Source: Anaerotignum faecicola (GTDB lineage: Bacteria > Bacillota > Clostridia > Lachnospirales > Anaerotignaceae). From it: a stretch of DNA of 64,000 bases. A program made the position numbers and the translations under genes. Location: assembly GCF_003865035.1 (NCBI RefSeq), contig NZ_BHVZ01000004.1, positions 62,001 to 126,000 of the forward strand, given 5' to 3'. Shown here piece after piece: positions 44,810-53,378 of the stretch. The notes under the pieces are model-generated. The model ran no database searches, was not told the origin of the DNA, and worked only from the letters and a program-made list of their open reading frames with translations. Within the stretch, counting starts at the first letter, position 1; each line of letters opens with the position of its first letter.

Positions 44810-45940
44810 TTATTTCATACGTTCTTCTACTGGAACATAGGAAATATCTTCGAAACCAAAATATTGAGGGTCTAATACCTTTTTGATTTTGTCTTGTCTC
44901 AATCTCTCATCACAAGGCAAAACAATGATTGCCACTTCCTGCGCCTGACGCATCTTCGGATTTGGAATTGGTTCACCTGTATGACGATCAACAACACAAA
45001 TCAAATCCGGACTGGAAACAAATGGTTCTCCATTTTTCCAGCATACATGGTTTTCATTTTTAAACCAGATTTTGTATTCATCTCCAGCATCGCTCTGAAT
45101 GGTTGTCGTTCCCCAGTAGTATCCGATTCGATCTTCATCTTCAAAGTCTGTTCTTTTTCCTTCTGCCAACACCCAACCGCCAACTTTTTCTGCAATTTTC
45201 TGAGGAATATGATCCAGATGCGCTTCCTGAGCTTCACGAATAAACTTACCAAGTTCATAAGATTTGGAGAGAGTTCCAGCAATTACGGTTTCTTTCAGTT
45301 CTTTCCCACTCATAATAAAACCTGCCTGACCGGCCAAACCATATGCACCAGCGCTAATAAGCTTACCAATTCTTTCAACTACACGAAGATTGGTTGCCTT
45401 TTTGATAATACAAACATTATCCCATTCATCAACAGAAGCGACAGGAAGCCATTTTCTGTCATACAAATATGGTGTAATCTGCAAAATTTCCGGAATAGCA
45501 CGTCCACAATAATCTCCATCAACTGCCATCATACCCAAAGAACTGCCTGCAGAAATGGGGCCAGAAGTATTCGCACCTGCCAGTTCAATAGGAACAACTA
45601 CTGTTGTTTTTACCCCTGTATATGCTTCCAGTTCCTGAATTGCTTTTGCCAGTCTGGCTTTTTCTTTATTTACGCCATCAATAAAACCAAAACCTGCCAT
45701 TTCCTTAAGAGTTGCTTCATCATGCGGTGCAATAGAACCCATCAAAAACGGGCATACAGCAACAGCATCATCGGGAATCTCTGAAATATCTGTTATTTGT
45801 ACAAAGCCTTTTTCATTAATTTCGCTCATCAAAGACTCAATCCCATTTTCAGGAAGTCCGCCCCCGCCAGTTGCATAAAATGTACAACCTCTTACAAAAT
45901 CTGTTGCTTCCTGAATGTTTGTCAATTTTTTTGTTGCCAT
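44810..45940 (-). CDS. DUF917 / S-methyl thiohydantoin desulfurase-domain protein
   Basis: 376 residues from ATG 45940, eight bases after AGGAGAG. The DUF917 pattern is complete: FYATGGGGLPENG at the N-terminus, VVPIELAGANTSGPISAGSSLGM in the middle, a GLAGQAGFIMSGKELKE strand and a PDLICVVDRHTGEPIPN C-terminal domain. The family is related to the hydantoinase A/ATP-independent side and includes S-methyl thiohydantoin desulfurase. The gene lies between the permease and the PucR regulator, all on one strand. The real substrate is open. Confidence 0.85.
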   Translation of the reverse strand: MATKKLTNIQEATDFVRGCTFYATGGGGLPENGIESLMSEINEKGFVQITDISEIPDDAVAVCPFLMGSIAPHDEATLKEMAGFGFIDGVNKEKARLAKAIQELEAYTGVKTTVVVPIELAGANTSGPISAGSSLGMMAVDGDYCGRAIPEILQITPYLYDRKWLPVASVDEWDNVCIIKKATNLRVVERIGKLISAGAYGLAGQAGFIMSGKELKETVIAGTLSKSYELGKFIREAQEAHLDHIPQKIAEKVGGWVLAEGKRTDFEDEDRIGYYWGTTTIQSDAGDEYKIWFKNENHVCWKNGEPFVSSPDLICVVDRHTGEPIPNPKMRQAQEVAIIVLPCDERLRQDKIKKVLDPQYFGFEDISYVPVEERMK

Positions 45941-46038
45941 AATTACCACTCTCCTGTTTTGTATTTTTCTTTAATTATACAAATCCATAATTCTAAAACA
46001 ATTGTCAAAAAAACAAAAATGCAAACCAAATTTTATAA

Positions 46039-46070
46039 AAAAAACAAACCAAGTTATGGTTTGTTTTTTT
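46039..46070 (-). terminator. Bidirectional hairpin after pucR-like gene
   Basis: AAAAACAAACCA and TGGTTTGTTTTTT surround a 5-base loop, with T runs on both strands. It separates the regulator from the structural genes, which therefore need their own promoter near 45960-46030. Confidence 0.65.
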
Positions 46071-46079
46071 ACACTTTAT

Positions 46080-47624
46080 TCACTTTTCTTTCATCTTCAT
46101 AAACAAAGCCAATGTATATAATGTATCCATATCTGATGGCCTTTTTAAGTTGATCTGCAGGAGTTCCTCAATTTTCTTCGTTCGATATTGCACTGTGTTA
46201 TAGTGGATAAATTCTGCCTTTGCCATCTCTTTCAAATTCATTTTATATTCTAAACAACAGTCAACAATCATTTTTTTCAAATTGCTTTTATTCTTCTTAT
46301 CGTATATATCCAGCCTATTTTGCATGCTTTGATACAGTATCCGCATTGGTGAATGGAGAAGAAACTGCATTTGAAGAATTGATTGAATTTCACTTCGATC
46401 ATATATTCTACTGTTTTTTATTTCTTTTAGACCAGCAAAAACCTCAATTACTTTAGGCAGAAATAAGAATAAATCTTCCTTTCCATATACTGTTGCTACA
46501 ATTGTATGATACGGGAAATTAGATATATTCTCAATGGAATTCTTCACATCCAAAAATTTATTTTCTTCATGCCCAAATAATAGATAAACAGATTTTTGTT
46601 GAACTTCTGTGTGTACAACTCTAAATCCTTCTTGCTTTATAATAGAATCCATGAGTATCTTTATATTTCTATTTTTCTCAAAATCTCCTTGCTTCGCAAT
46701 ACAAATAACACCTACAGCTTTTTCCAGATCAATTTTCTGCTTTTCTGCAACAGCAAATGCCTGCGACCTATTATCACTCAAAATTGACAAAATCAATTCA
46801 TGCTGACTCTTGTGAAGAATATCTTTTTCCCATATATCTATAATCATCTCAAAACTTTGCATAATAAAACTTACATTATGCAATTGCTGTGTTCTTGAAA
46901 ACATGCCCAACCATAAATGCGTATTATTATGCCATATCTTTTTCCAAACACACCGATTTCCATCATCAATGAAAAAAAAGACATTATCCTTTCTATCATC
47001 AAACAAATCCTGTTTTTTCAACAGCTCCTTCATCTGCAAGATATCTAAACCGCAGGAACAAATCTCTTCCATACTATTTTCCAATAGCATCAGTGTAATA
47101 TCATATGAATCACTTAAAAATTTTAATCCTTCTGAAAAAGATCTTTGTTTCTGATTTAGTTCCATTATCCCCTTTAGAATAGTTCTCTCTTTCTTTGATT
47201 CATGTTCACTTTTCCTCATTAAAAGACCCATTATATCATTCATCACAGAAGCATAAGATATTTGGGGATCATTAGGTGGGCAAATTAATGGAAGATCCAG
47301 CTTATCACATAACGCAATCACACTATAATCCAAACTTTTTATAACATAGCCTATATAAAATAAAACAATACCTGCTATTTTTCTTTGTTTTAACGCATAA
47401 ATTAACTGAAGCTGCTTTTCAACATTTTCTTTGATATCATTACAAGACGTAATTACAATTTCTCCTTGCTTCAGATTTAATAAAGAACTCCCCTCTTCAT
47501 TTAGATCAGACATTTCTAAGACAGTAACACCAGATATCTTATTATTCAAACCTCTGCTTCCCGCTAAAATAGTTGCATTTCTTAATGAATTTGTATTATG
47601 TAATAAAGCATTGATGGTATCCAT
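46080..47624 (-). CDS. PucR-family transcriptional regulator
   Basis: 514 residues from ATG 47624, just after GAGGTG; the longer frame to 47675 has no ribosome binding site. The N-terminal PucR ligand-sensing domain spans about 10-125 (ILAGSRGLNNKISGVTVLEM and VGIVLFYI-like strands). The middle is a GGDEF-like regulatory core. The C-terminus carries the PucR HTH (NLKEMAKAEFIHYNTVQYRTKKIEELL). PucR regulators control purine and hydantoin catabolism in Firmicutes. Position upstream of the permease/DUF917/M20 genes makes it their likely activator. Confidence 0.88.
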   Translation of the reverse strand: MDTINALLHNTNSLRNATILAGSRGLNNKISGVTVLEMSDLNEEGSSLLNLKQGEIVITSCNDIKENVEKQLQLIYALKQRKIAGIVLFYIGYVIKSLDYSVIALCDKLDLPLICPPNDPQISYASVMNDIMGLLMRKSEHESKKERTILKGIMELNQKQRSFSEGLKFLSDSYDITLMLLENSMEEICSCGLDILQMKELLKKQDLFDDRKDNVFFFIDDGNRCVWKKIWHNNTHLWLGMFSRTQQLHNVSFIMQSFEMIIDIWEKDILHKSQHELILSILSDNRSQAFAVAEKQKIDLEKAVGVICIAKQGDFEKNRNIKILMDSIIKQEGFRVVHTEVQQKSVYLLFGHEENKFLDVKNSIENISNFPYHTIVATVYGKEDLFLFLPKVIEVFAGLKEIKNSRIYDRSEIQSILQMQFLLHSPMRILYQSMQNRLDIYDKKNKSNLKKMIVDCCLEYKMNLKEMAKAEFIHYNTVQYRTKKIEELLQINLKRPSDMDTLYTLALFMKMKEK

Positions 47625-47996
47625 AACACACCTCTTTCCTTTGCTATATAGGGTTGTAATAATTGTTCGTTTCACAACTGCATGATGTTCTTTTTTTCAA
47701 AACACATATATAAATCAATCCCACATAGTTAATCCACAATCATTCTAGTTCCTTTTTATATTTAAAACCCCTAATAGACAAAGATCCACATTTATAAAAA
47801 AGTATATCACAAAGATTCTAGTACAACAACCTCTGTTAATTTACCAATATTGGCAAATATAGGTTTAAAATTCTTTCATGTTCTTCCATAAACATTCCAT
47901 CCTTGTAGGTAGCACTTTATGTAAAACTTAAGATTTATAAAAATAAATCATTTCCTCTGTATTCAATTTTTTAAAGACTTCAGAATGTTCATACAA
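47625..47996. other. AT-rich intergenic stretch upstream of the PucR gene
   Basis: About 370 bases without a gene. It must contain the pucR-like promoter, but I see no convincing -35/-10 pair, since AT richness makes many weak candidates. The right end (from 47928) holds the frame of the second DUF3846 remnant. Confidence 0.3.
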
Positions 47997-48060
47997 CTTT
48001 ACTTTTGGCACTTTAATGACATTTTCCTTCAAAATTTGTCGAAAAAATTTTTTCAAAAAA
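47928..48060 (-). pseudogene. DUF3846 protein remnant, copy 2
   Basis: The frame reads ENVIKVPKVKLYEHSEV, then FKKLNTEEMIYFYKS and stops. The first part is the same DUF3846 start as in copy 1. The rest has diverged. No ribosome binding site or full domain is left. Confidence 0.45.
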
Positions 48061-48278
48061 TGGTTATATTTTTGGAAACCACTTTTTTGTAGATTTTCAG
48101 AGACGAAAAAAGGCAGCGAGATTTTTTTCACCTCACTGCCCGAAAATCGGTTTTTAACTCCAAAAACGCTATGTCATCTATAAAATTCGAATTTTTGGGG
48201 CTTTGAAAACCGCCCTCAAAAACCGCTGGAAGCCTTGATTTTACTGACTTTGCGGCTATGTCATCTATTTTGATCACT
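47997..48278. repeat. Direct repeat around DUF3846 remnant, copy 2
   Basis: Matches 41843-42053 in the same orientation, with an additional ~80 bases inside (a CCAAAAACGCTATGTCATCTA unit is partly duplicated). It contains the same GGCAG/CTGCC hairpin at about 48111-48140. Confidence 0.65.
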
Positions 48279-48348
48279 CATCCCATTTTGATTTAACTAA
48301 AAGTATGCCTGATGAAGCTGGTTGCCCCTTACATAGGGTTATTTTTCA

Positions 48349-48435
48349 AAAAAGTGTTGCTCCTTATTTCTCTAAAAAATAGTGGAAACAAAAAAATCTA
48401 GAATGGTGATTTATTTTACATTCCAGATTTTTTTC
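48349..48435. repeat. Direct repeat/terminator, left flank of defence module
   Basis: Similar, in the same orientation, to 52155-52243: an AAAAAGT-TTGCT start, an AT-rich inverted repeat, then AAACAAAAAAATCTAGAAT and a hairpin closed by ATTCCAG-TTTTTT. The hairpin could terminate the minus-strand operon that ends at 48630. The ~195 bases between hold nothing else. Confidence 0.55.
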
Positions 48436-48629
48436 TTTTCATTATGTATTGATATTAACCTTTTAATATTGTATCTTTCTCCATTTAACAATAAACTATA
48501 TAAAATAGATTTATGCTAAAGAAATGATACTTGGTTTATACAAGCTATATATTATTTTTTAGATTAATTTTTTATTGCCTACCCCCACTATAAAATCACT
48601 TTATAGCAACATCATTTTATTTTGTAGCA

Positions 48630-50042
48630 TTAAAAATAGTAATTTTCTATATCAGTAACAGATATTCGGTATGAAGACGTTGTCGTTGGTGTTCCGCATT
48701 TTTTAATATATTCATAAAATGATTTGCTTTGAAGTATTTCTTTGGCCTCATTTAAACCACTTTTATACTCATCTAAAGTTCGAATAAATACTCCAGCATA
48801 CGGAATAGTATCAATTCCAGCATTATAAACATTTACATTATTTGTAATAACCACTGACATAATAAGTTTTTCTACAAAAATACTATTAATTGCTTGAACT
48901 CGACCATATTCAAACCATTGTACGCCTTCGCTAGATTTGCGCTTTAGAAGTTTATCCTTGTTTTTTAGCAGATAAGCATAGCATTCGGGAAATGTTTGTC
49001 TAAATTCTTTTTCAGAATAAGAAAAAATTTTTTTACCTATTATTTTATAAGGGAAAATTATTTTATCACGCTTCTCACTTTTTTGATATTTTTTCTCACT
49101 TTTAACACTAACCGCATCAAAAACTAAATCTTTCTCGATTTTTCCGTCTTGAAGATAAAAAAATAAATCATCCTCTTCTTTAGCTTCAAACACAAAAGCA
49201 TCATTATACAACGTTGCAACACTATTTGAAACTTTAAAATAATCACCAAAGCGTCGCAAACTTTCTTCTTGTTCTTTATCAAAAATCCATTTACCAATTA
49301 ATGATTCTTTTGATAAGTTTTTTTGTACTCCATCTTTCTTACTCCAATAATATATATTATCATTATTTTCTTTATTACACATAATAATAATAGAAGAAGT
49401 AAGTATTTTAGGAAAAAGTTGTATTCCTTTATAATCAATAATTCCTTTAAGGTATTCTTTAATCAACATCCTTACTTTTTCAGCATGTTTATTTCGTATC
49501 ACACTATATGGAATTAGATAAGCTAGCTTTCCATCATCAGCAAGATCCCTTAAACCTGCTTCTATGAATGCATAGCAATAGTCAAAACGACCTTCTTTGC
49601 ACGTTTCAAAATTCTCTTTTAAAAAAATTCTATGTTCTGTAGACAAATCATGGTATGTAATATAAGGTGGATTTCCAATAATAAAATGAAAACTATTTTT
49701 CTTACACTTTAAATAATCTTGCTTACATATATTCCATCGAATACCGGTTAATCCATATTCCTTCGCAACTGCATTTAACGTATCAATGCATTTAGTTATA
49801 CACTTATGATCAATGTCATATCCTGTAATATGATTTTCTAACCCTACGATTATCTGCTCGTTACTATATCCATCTTCTAGTGAACTTGTTATATATCTTC
49901 TGACTATTTCTTTCAATATATTGCCTTCTCCACAAGAATTTTCCAATACTGACTTATCATACAAACCATGAGTATATCCAATACAATCCAAAAGTTCATT
50001 AGCATATTTTTGTGGAGTAGGCACTTGACAATTATTCCCCAT
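48630..50042 (-). CDS. Eco57I-type N6-adenine DNA methyltransferase
   Basis: 470 residues from ATG 50042, preceded by GAGGTGG; a GTG at 50051 is in frame but too close to the ribosome binding site. The SAM-binding motif is in VLENSCGEGNIL. The catalytic motif IV is NPPYITYHDLS (N6-adenine class). A target-recognition-like C-terminal half follows. No endonuclease domain is visible in the same chain. It overlaps the HEPN gene. It could protect self DNA, or act as a methyl-sensing partner, in the DUF262-HEPN module. Confidence 0.85.
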   Translation of the reverse strand: MGNNCQVPTPQKYANELLDCIGYTHGLYDKSVLENSCGEGNILKEIVRRYITSSLEDGYSNEQIIVGLENHITGYDIDHKCITKCIDTLNAVAKEYGLTGIRWNICKQDYLKCKKNSFHFIIGNPPYITYHDLSTEHRIFLKENFETCKEGRFDYCYAFIEAGLRDLADDGKLAYLIPYSVIRNKHAEKVRMLIKEYLKGIIDYKGIQLFPKILTSSIIIMCNKENNDNIYYWSKKDGVQKNLSKESLIGKWIFDKEQEESLRRFGDYFKVSNSVATLYNDAFVFEAKEEDDLFFYLQDGKIEKDLVFDAVSVKSEKKYQKSEKRDKIIFPYKIIGKKIFSYSEKEFRQTFPECYAYLLKNKDKLLKRKSSEGVQWFEYGRVQAINSIFVEKLIMSVVITNNVNVYNAGIDTIPYAGVFIRTLDEYKSGLNEAKEILQSKSFYEYIKKCGTPTTTSSYRISVTDIENYYF

Positions 50043-50706
50043 GAACTCCACCTCTCATATATATTTTATTATCAGCAGCATTGACTAATAAAGTTTTATA
50101 CTCCTCAACTAAATCAATGATAATTTTAAAAGTTGTTAAAAAATCTTCTTTATCCAAATCAGAACGTTCTCCATGAACAACTTTGTGACGTTTTTCTAGC
50201 AATGAACTATCTATATATGTAGCTTTTGTCTCAAATATGTCAGATTCAATACCAATCGTCTCTAAAATCTCTTCTAGTTCTGCAGAACTCGGATTTGAAT
50301 GAGTAGAAATAAAAGGATTGTTTTCATCATATTTCTCTATAAATCTTTTTGTTAAAAGCTCCTTGTGCAAGATCAATAATTTTTTATGCACACTATGTTT
50401 ATCCGATTTTGCACAAGACTTAAACTCTTTTTCCATCTTTAGTGCAGTAAAATTTTCTTTTAACTCACTATATAATTTTTTTTGTTGCGAAACATATCCT
50501 ACATAACAGTTTGACGCTCGTTTTATAAATCCTTCAAAATGTGCACATAATAATGCAATTCCCGCTCTAAGCAAAATGGGTTCATTTACTTTATCTTTTT
50601 CAACTAAAATTTTCAATGAAATCATTTCTTTTTTCCTCCAAGCAAGATCTTGTACTAAAAGTTCTTCTAACTGTTCAACTGTTTTAATTTTAATATTACT
50701 CGCCAC
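50032..50706 (-). CDS. MAE_28990/MAE_18760-like HEPN protein
   Basis: 224 residues, start GTG 50706 nine bases after AAGGAGAT. It is all-helical, with a C-terminal R-x4-H motif (LLEKRHKVVHGERSDL) typical of HEPN ribonucleases, and an IALLCAHFEGFIKRASNCY helix diagnostic of the MAE_28990-like group. HEPN proteins often cleave RNA in abortive infection. The gene overlaps both neighbours (11 and 11-20 bases), so the three proteins are made together. Confidence 0.8.
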   Translation of the reverse strand: MASNIKIKTVEQLEELLVQDLAWRKKEMISLKILVEKDKVNEPILLRAGIALLCAHFEGFIKRASNCYVGYVSQQKKLYSELKENFTALKMEKEFKSCAKSDKHSVHKKLLILHKELLTKRFIEKYDENNPFISTHSNPSSAELEEILETIGIESDIFETKATYIDSSLLEKRHKVVHGERSDLDKEDFLTTFKIIIDLVEEYKTLLVNAADNKIYMRGGVHGE

Positions 50707-51817
50707 GTAAAAATATCTCCTTGCTAAATTCTGCTAGCCTTTTAATCCTTCCAACTGGTCTAACCCCTCTTTTGATCGCAGCTAAATACCCATCAGAACT
50801 ATATACTTGTTTTATTACCTCACTAAGTTCCTCTGTATTTTCTTGATAATAATCAATATTAGCTGTCAATCCAGGAATTATCGCTTCATACGCTCCCACC
50901 AAAACAGGTCCATAACTCTTATTTTTTTCTTTGTCATATTTCTTAAAGGCATTTTCATCCATTACTTCGTATAATAAATCAAATGTCTTTTGAAATATGT
51001 CTTTTTCTTCTTCAAAATCGATATTATTTTTATTTATTAACTCCAAAATTTCATCAGTTAAAAAATTATTATAATTTTCAGAGTCACTTACATCAAACTT
51101 TGAATACCTAAGAATAAAAAATTTTACTACAAATTCTAAATAGCCCTGTTCTTCCGAGTCTTTTTCTGATATGGGAACTGAATTTATAAAATTAGTATAT
51201 TTGCTCATATCACGCAACTTTTTATAAAATTCTTCATTTTTCATTACTATAATACAGTTACGAATTTCCTGAGGACTCAAATGACTTCCACCAGTATTCA
51301 AACGCTGGAACATCTCATACTGAGCAAACTCATCACTACTTTTATCAATAATTATAATAAGGATCTTTGATCTTTTTATATATCTACGTTGTGCATCAGT
51401 TAATGAAATATCTTCATCTTCATTATCCCAATATTTTCCTTCTAATGATGGTAAAAATTTTGTACAGGTCAAAGGTTCAACCTCAACCTCCTCTGTTGAT
51501 CCATCCTCTGATTCGTTTTTTAAGATACCCATAAATTTGAAAATAGTTGACAATCTTTGCTGACCATCAATTAAATTCCATTTTCCCTTTTCATTTTGAT
51601 ATACATAGACAGGGGGAATCGGAATATTTAATAGAATTGATTCTATCAACGCAGACTGTTGTGTTATGTCCCATCGAAACATTCTTTGATAGATGGGATT
51701 TATTTGCAAGTCTCCATCTAGATAAAGATTTGCCAATTCCCCTATAGACATTGGATAGTTATCTGTTTTTATTGACTTAGCCATTAAATCAATCTCTTTC
51801 TGTAAGGAATTTTCCAT
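50696..51817 (-). CDS. DUF262 (ParB/GmrSD-like) protein
   Basis: 373 residues; AGGAGG precedes the ATG at 51817. The DUF262 core is intact: NPIYQRMFRW near 39-48, IPIPPVYVY, and LIDGQQRLSTIFKF near 85. A C-terminal helical part follows (DUF1524 HNH motifs are not seen). The DUF262 fold is a ParB-like nuclease/NTPase found in the type IV enzyme GmrSD and in several phage-defence systems. It is the first gene of a compact three-gene operon with a HEPN protein and a DNA methylase. Confidence 0.85.
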   Translation of the reverse strand: MENSLQKEIDLMAKSIKTDNYPMSIGELANLYLDGDLQINPIYQRMFRWDITQQSALIESILLNIPIPPVYVYQNEKGKWNLIDGQQRLSTIFKFMGILKNESEDGSTEEVEVEPLTCTKFLPSLEGKYWDNEDEDISLTDAQRRYIKRSKILIIIIDKSSDEFAQYEMFQRLNTGGSHLSPQEIRNCIIVMKNEEFYKKLRDMSKYTNFINSVPISEKDSEEQGYLEFVVKFFILRYSKFDVSDSENYNNFLTDEILELINKNNIDFEEEKDIFQKTFDLLYEVMDENAFKKYDKEKNKSYGPVLVGAYEAIIPGLTANIDYYQENTEELSEVIKQVYSSDGYLAAIKRGVRPVGRIKRLAEFSKEIFLRGE

Positions 51818-51919
51818 TTATTTTATCCTCCCATAAGTAATCTTATTCATATATTTCTAATTTTAATGCAAACTGCATTTTTATATAGTCTTAAGTGTAT
51901 ATATAATATTGGGTTAAAT

Positions 51920-52069
51920 TCTTATAAGTTCATCCTTAAAACATCTAATGATGAAATATTAACAGCTAAACAGATACAGAAACTACAAAGAGAAAATGCT
52001 CAGCATAAGGAAAAAACCTTAATCAAGAAAGTAATTGCCATCTTTATACTACACCCAAACAAAGATTAA
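51920..52069 (+). pseudogene. IS3-family OrfA C-terminal remnant
   Basis: The plus-strand frame (open from 51866) reads NDEILTAKQIQKLQRENAQ, then HKEKTLIKKVIAIFILHP. This is the leucine-zipper end of IS3 OrfA proteins, with damaged spacing. Neither OrfB nor the N-terminal HTH is present. Upstream of 51920 the frame is unrelated. Confidence 0.6.
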
Positions 52070-52154
52070 GTTATATTTTATAATCTTTGATTTTTACATA
52101 CTACCAAAATACTCTCCCCCATACTCAACATAAGCCGACGTATCATAATTTAGT

Positions 52155-52243
52155 AAAAAGTATTGCTATCTGTTTCTCTTAAAAACAGCAGAAACAAAAA
52201 AATCTAGAATAATTATTTTCTCTTGCTATTCCAGTCTTTTTTC
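52155..52243. repeat. Direct repeat/terminator, right flank of defence module
   Basis: Counterpart of 48349-48435, about 75-80% alike by eye, including an exact AAACAAAAAAATCTAGAAT block. It also ends in a T-tailed hairpin. It lies just past the stop of the KilA-N gene on the minus strand, so part of the likeness may reflect terminator function. Confidence 0.5.
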
Positions 52244-52283
52244 GTTGTTTACCGTAAATGGGATTATCTCATCTAACTGAGGT

Positions 52284-53141
52284 TTATATTAATTTGTCAT
52301 CACCTTGAATTTGAGGTAAATGCTGCACACTCAAAGATTCTATTGTTTCAAGCTGTTTTATCGCTAAATCATGCAAAAGAACCAATCTTTCTGATTGCGT
52401 CTTCCCCTGTTCGATTAAAATTGCATTATAGCTTTCCATATTCGCCAATACCAAAAGTTGCTGGATTGTTGCCTCATCCCTCATATTTCCCTTCTTCCCT
52501 GGATTAGCATCTCTCCACTGCCTCGCTGTCTGACCAAATAAAGCTACATTCAATAAATCTGCTTCATTCGCATATGTATAGACAATCTGTTCCTGTGTTA
52601 ATTCAGGCGGAATTAAGTTTTGCTTGATCGCATCGGTATGAATGCGGTAATTCAACTTTGCCACCTCTCGATTCAAGTTCCAATTCAGAGATAAACGGCT
52701 GTTCTCATCCGATTTCAGGCGTTTGTAATCTTTGATAATATACAGTTTGAATTCAGCAGAAATCCATGAAGCAAACTCAAAAGCAATGTCAGAATGTGCA
52801 AATGTACCGCCCCATCGTCCTGACTTTGATACAATACCAATGGCATTTACTCTGGAAATCCATTTTGTAGGTGACATCGTAAAAGCATTCAGCCCTGCCT
52901 GATTTCTAAACCCATCGAATTCGACGGGTTTAAAATTTGGATTATGAAGACTTTCCCATAAACCAAGAAACTCTATGGTATCTCGATTTCTCATCCAATT
53001 CCTAATCACATCATTTGGTTCATCACTTTTATATCTGGCAATATCCGTCAAAGAAATAAATTCATTTTGAAAATCCGTAGTATAAATTCCAATCTCAACG
53101 CCCTTGGCATGGATCGTTTCTTTTATTGGTTTTTTGGGCAT
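52284..53141 (-). CDS. KilA-N domain-containing protein
   Basis: 285 residues from ATG 53141, behind GAGG. The KilA-N DNA-binding domain covers about 20-125 (FISLTDIARYKSDEPNDVIRNWMRN, WISRVNAIGIVSKSGRWGGTFAHSDIAFEFASWIS). The C-terminal half is helical and of unknown role. KilA-N proteins come from phages and mobile elements and often act in lysogeny control or anti-repression. It is solitary, with about 225 bases of plain AT-rich sequence upstream. Confidence 0.85.
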   Translation of the reverse strand: MPKKPIKETIHAKGVEIGIYTTDFQNEFISLTDIARYKSDEPNDVIRNWMRNRDTIEFLGLWESLHNPNFKPVEFDGFRNQAGLNAFTMSPTKWISRVNAIGIVSKSGRWGGTFAHSDIAFEFASWISAEFKLYIIKDYKRLKSDENSRLSLNWNLNREVAKLNYRIHTDAIKQNLIPPELTQEQIVYTYANEADLLNVALFGQTARQWRDANPGKKGNMRDEATIQQLLVLANMESYNAILIEQGKTQSERLVLLHDLAIKQLETIESLSVQHLPQIQGDDKLI

Positions 53142-53378
53142 ATGATACCTCATTTCTCTTTTTCATAATTACTTTCCACTTAAAATGGTTCCTTCTATAT
53201 AAAATAAATAAAATGTCGAATGATATAAGTTGTATATAACATAAATACACTTTATCTTAATCTATATTTATTATTTTACCACACAGCCTGATACAAAATC
53301 AAAAAATTTAATGCATTTATTTGTTGATGGCTGTTTCCAACTTTAAAACAACCACCAACTTTTTTCATCATCGTGTAT

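Noticed and set aside
44894..45784. Plus-strand frame of 296 codons
   Set aside because: Antisense to the DUF917 gene; no ribosome binding site, and Cys/Phe/Asn-rich nonsense text.
51866..51919. Start of the plus-strand frame before the IS3 remnant
   Set aside because: Only the codons after 51920 match IS3 OrfA; the first part has no likeness and no ribosome binding site.
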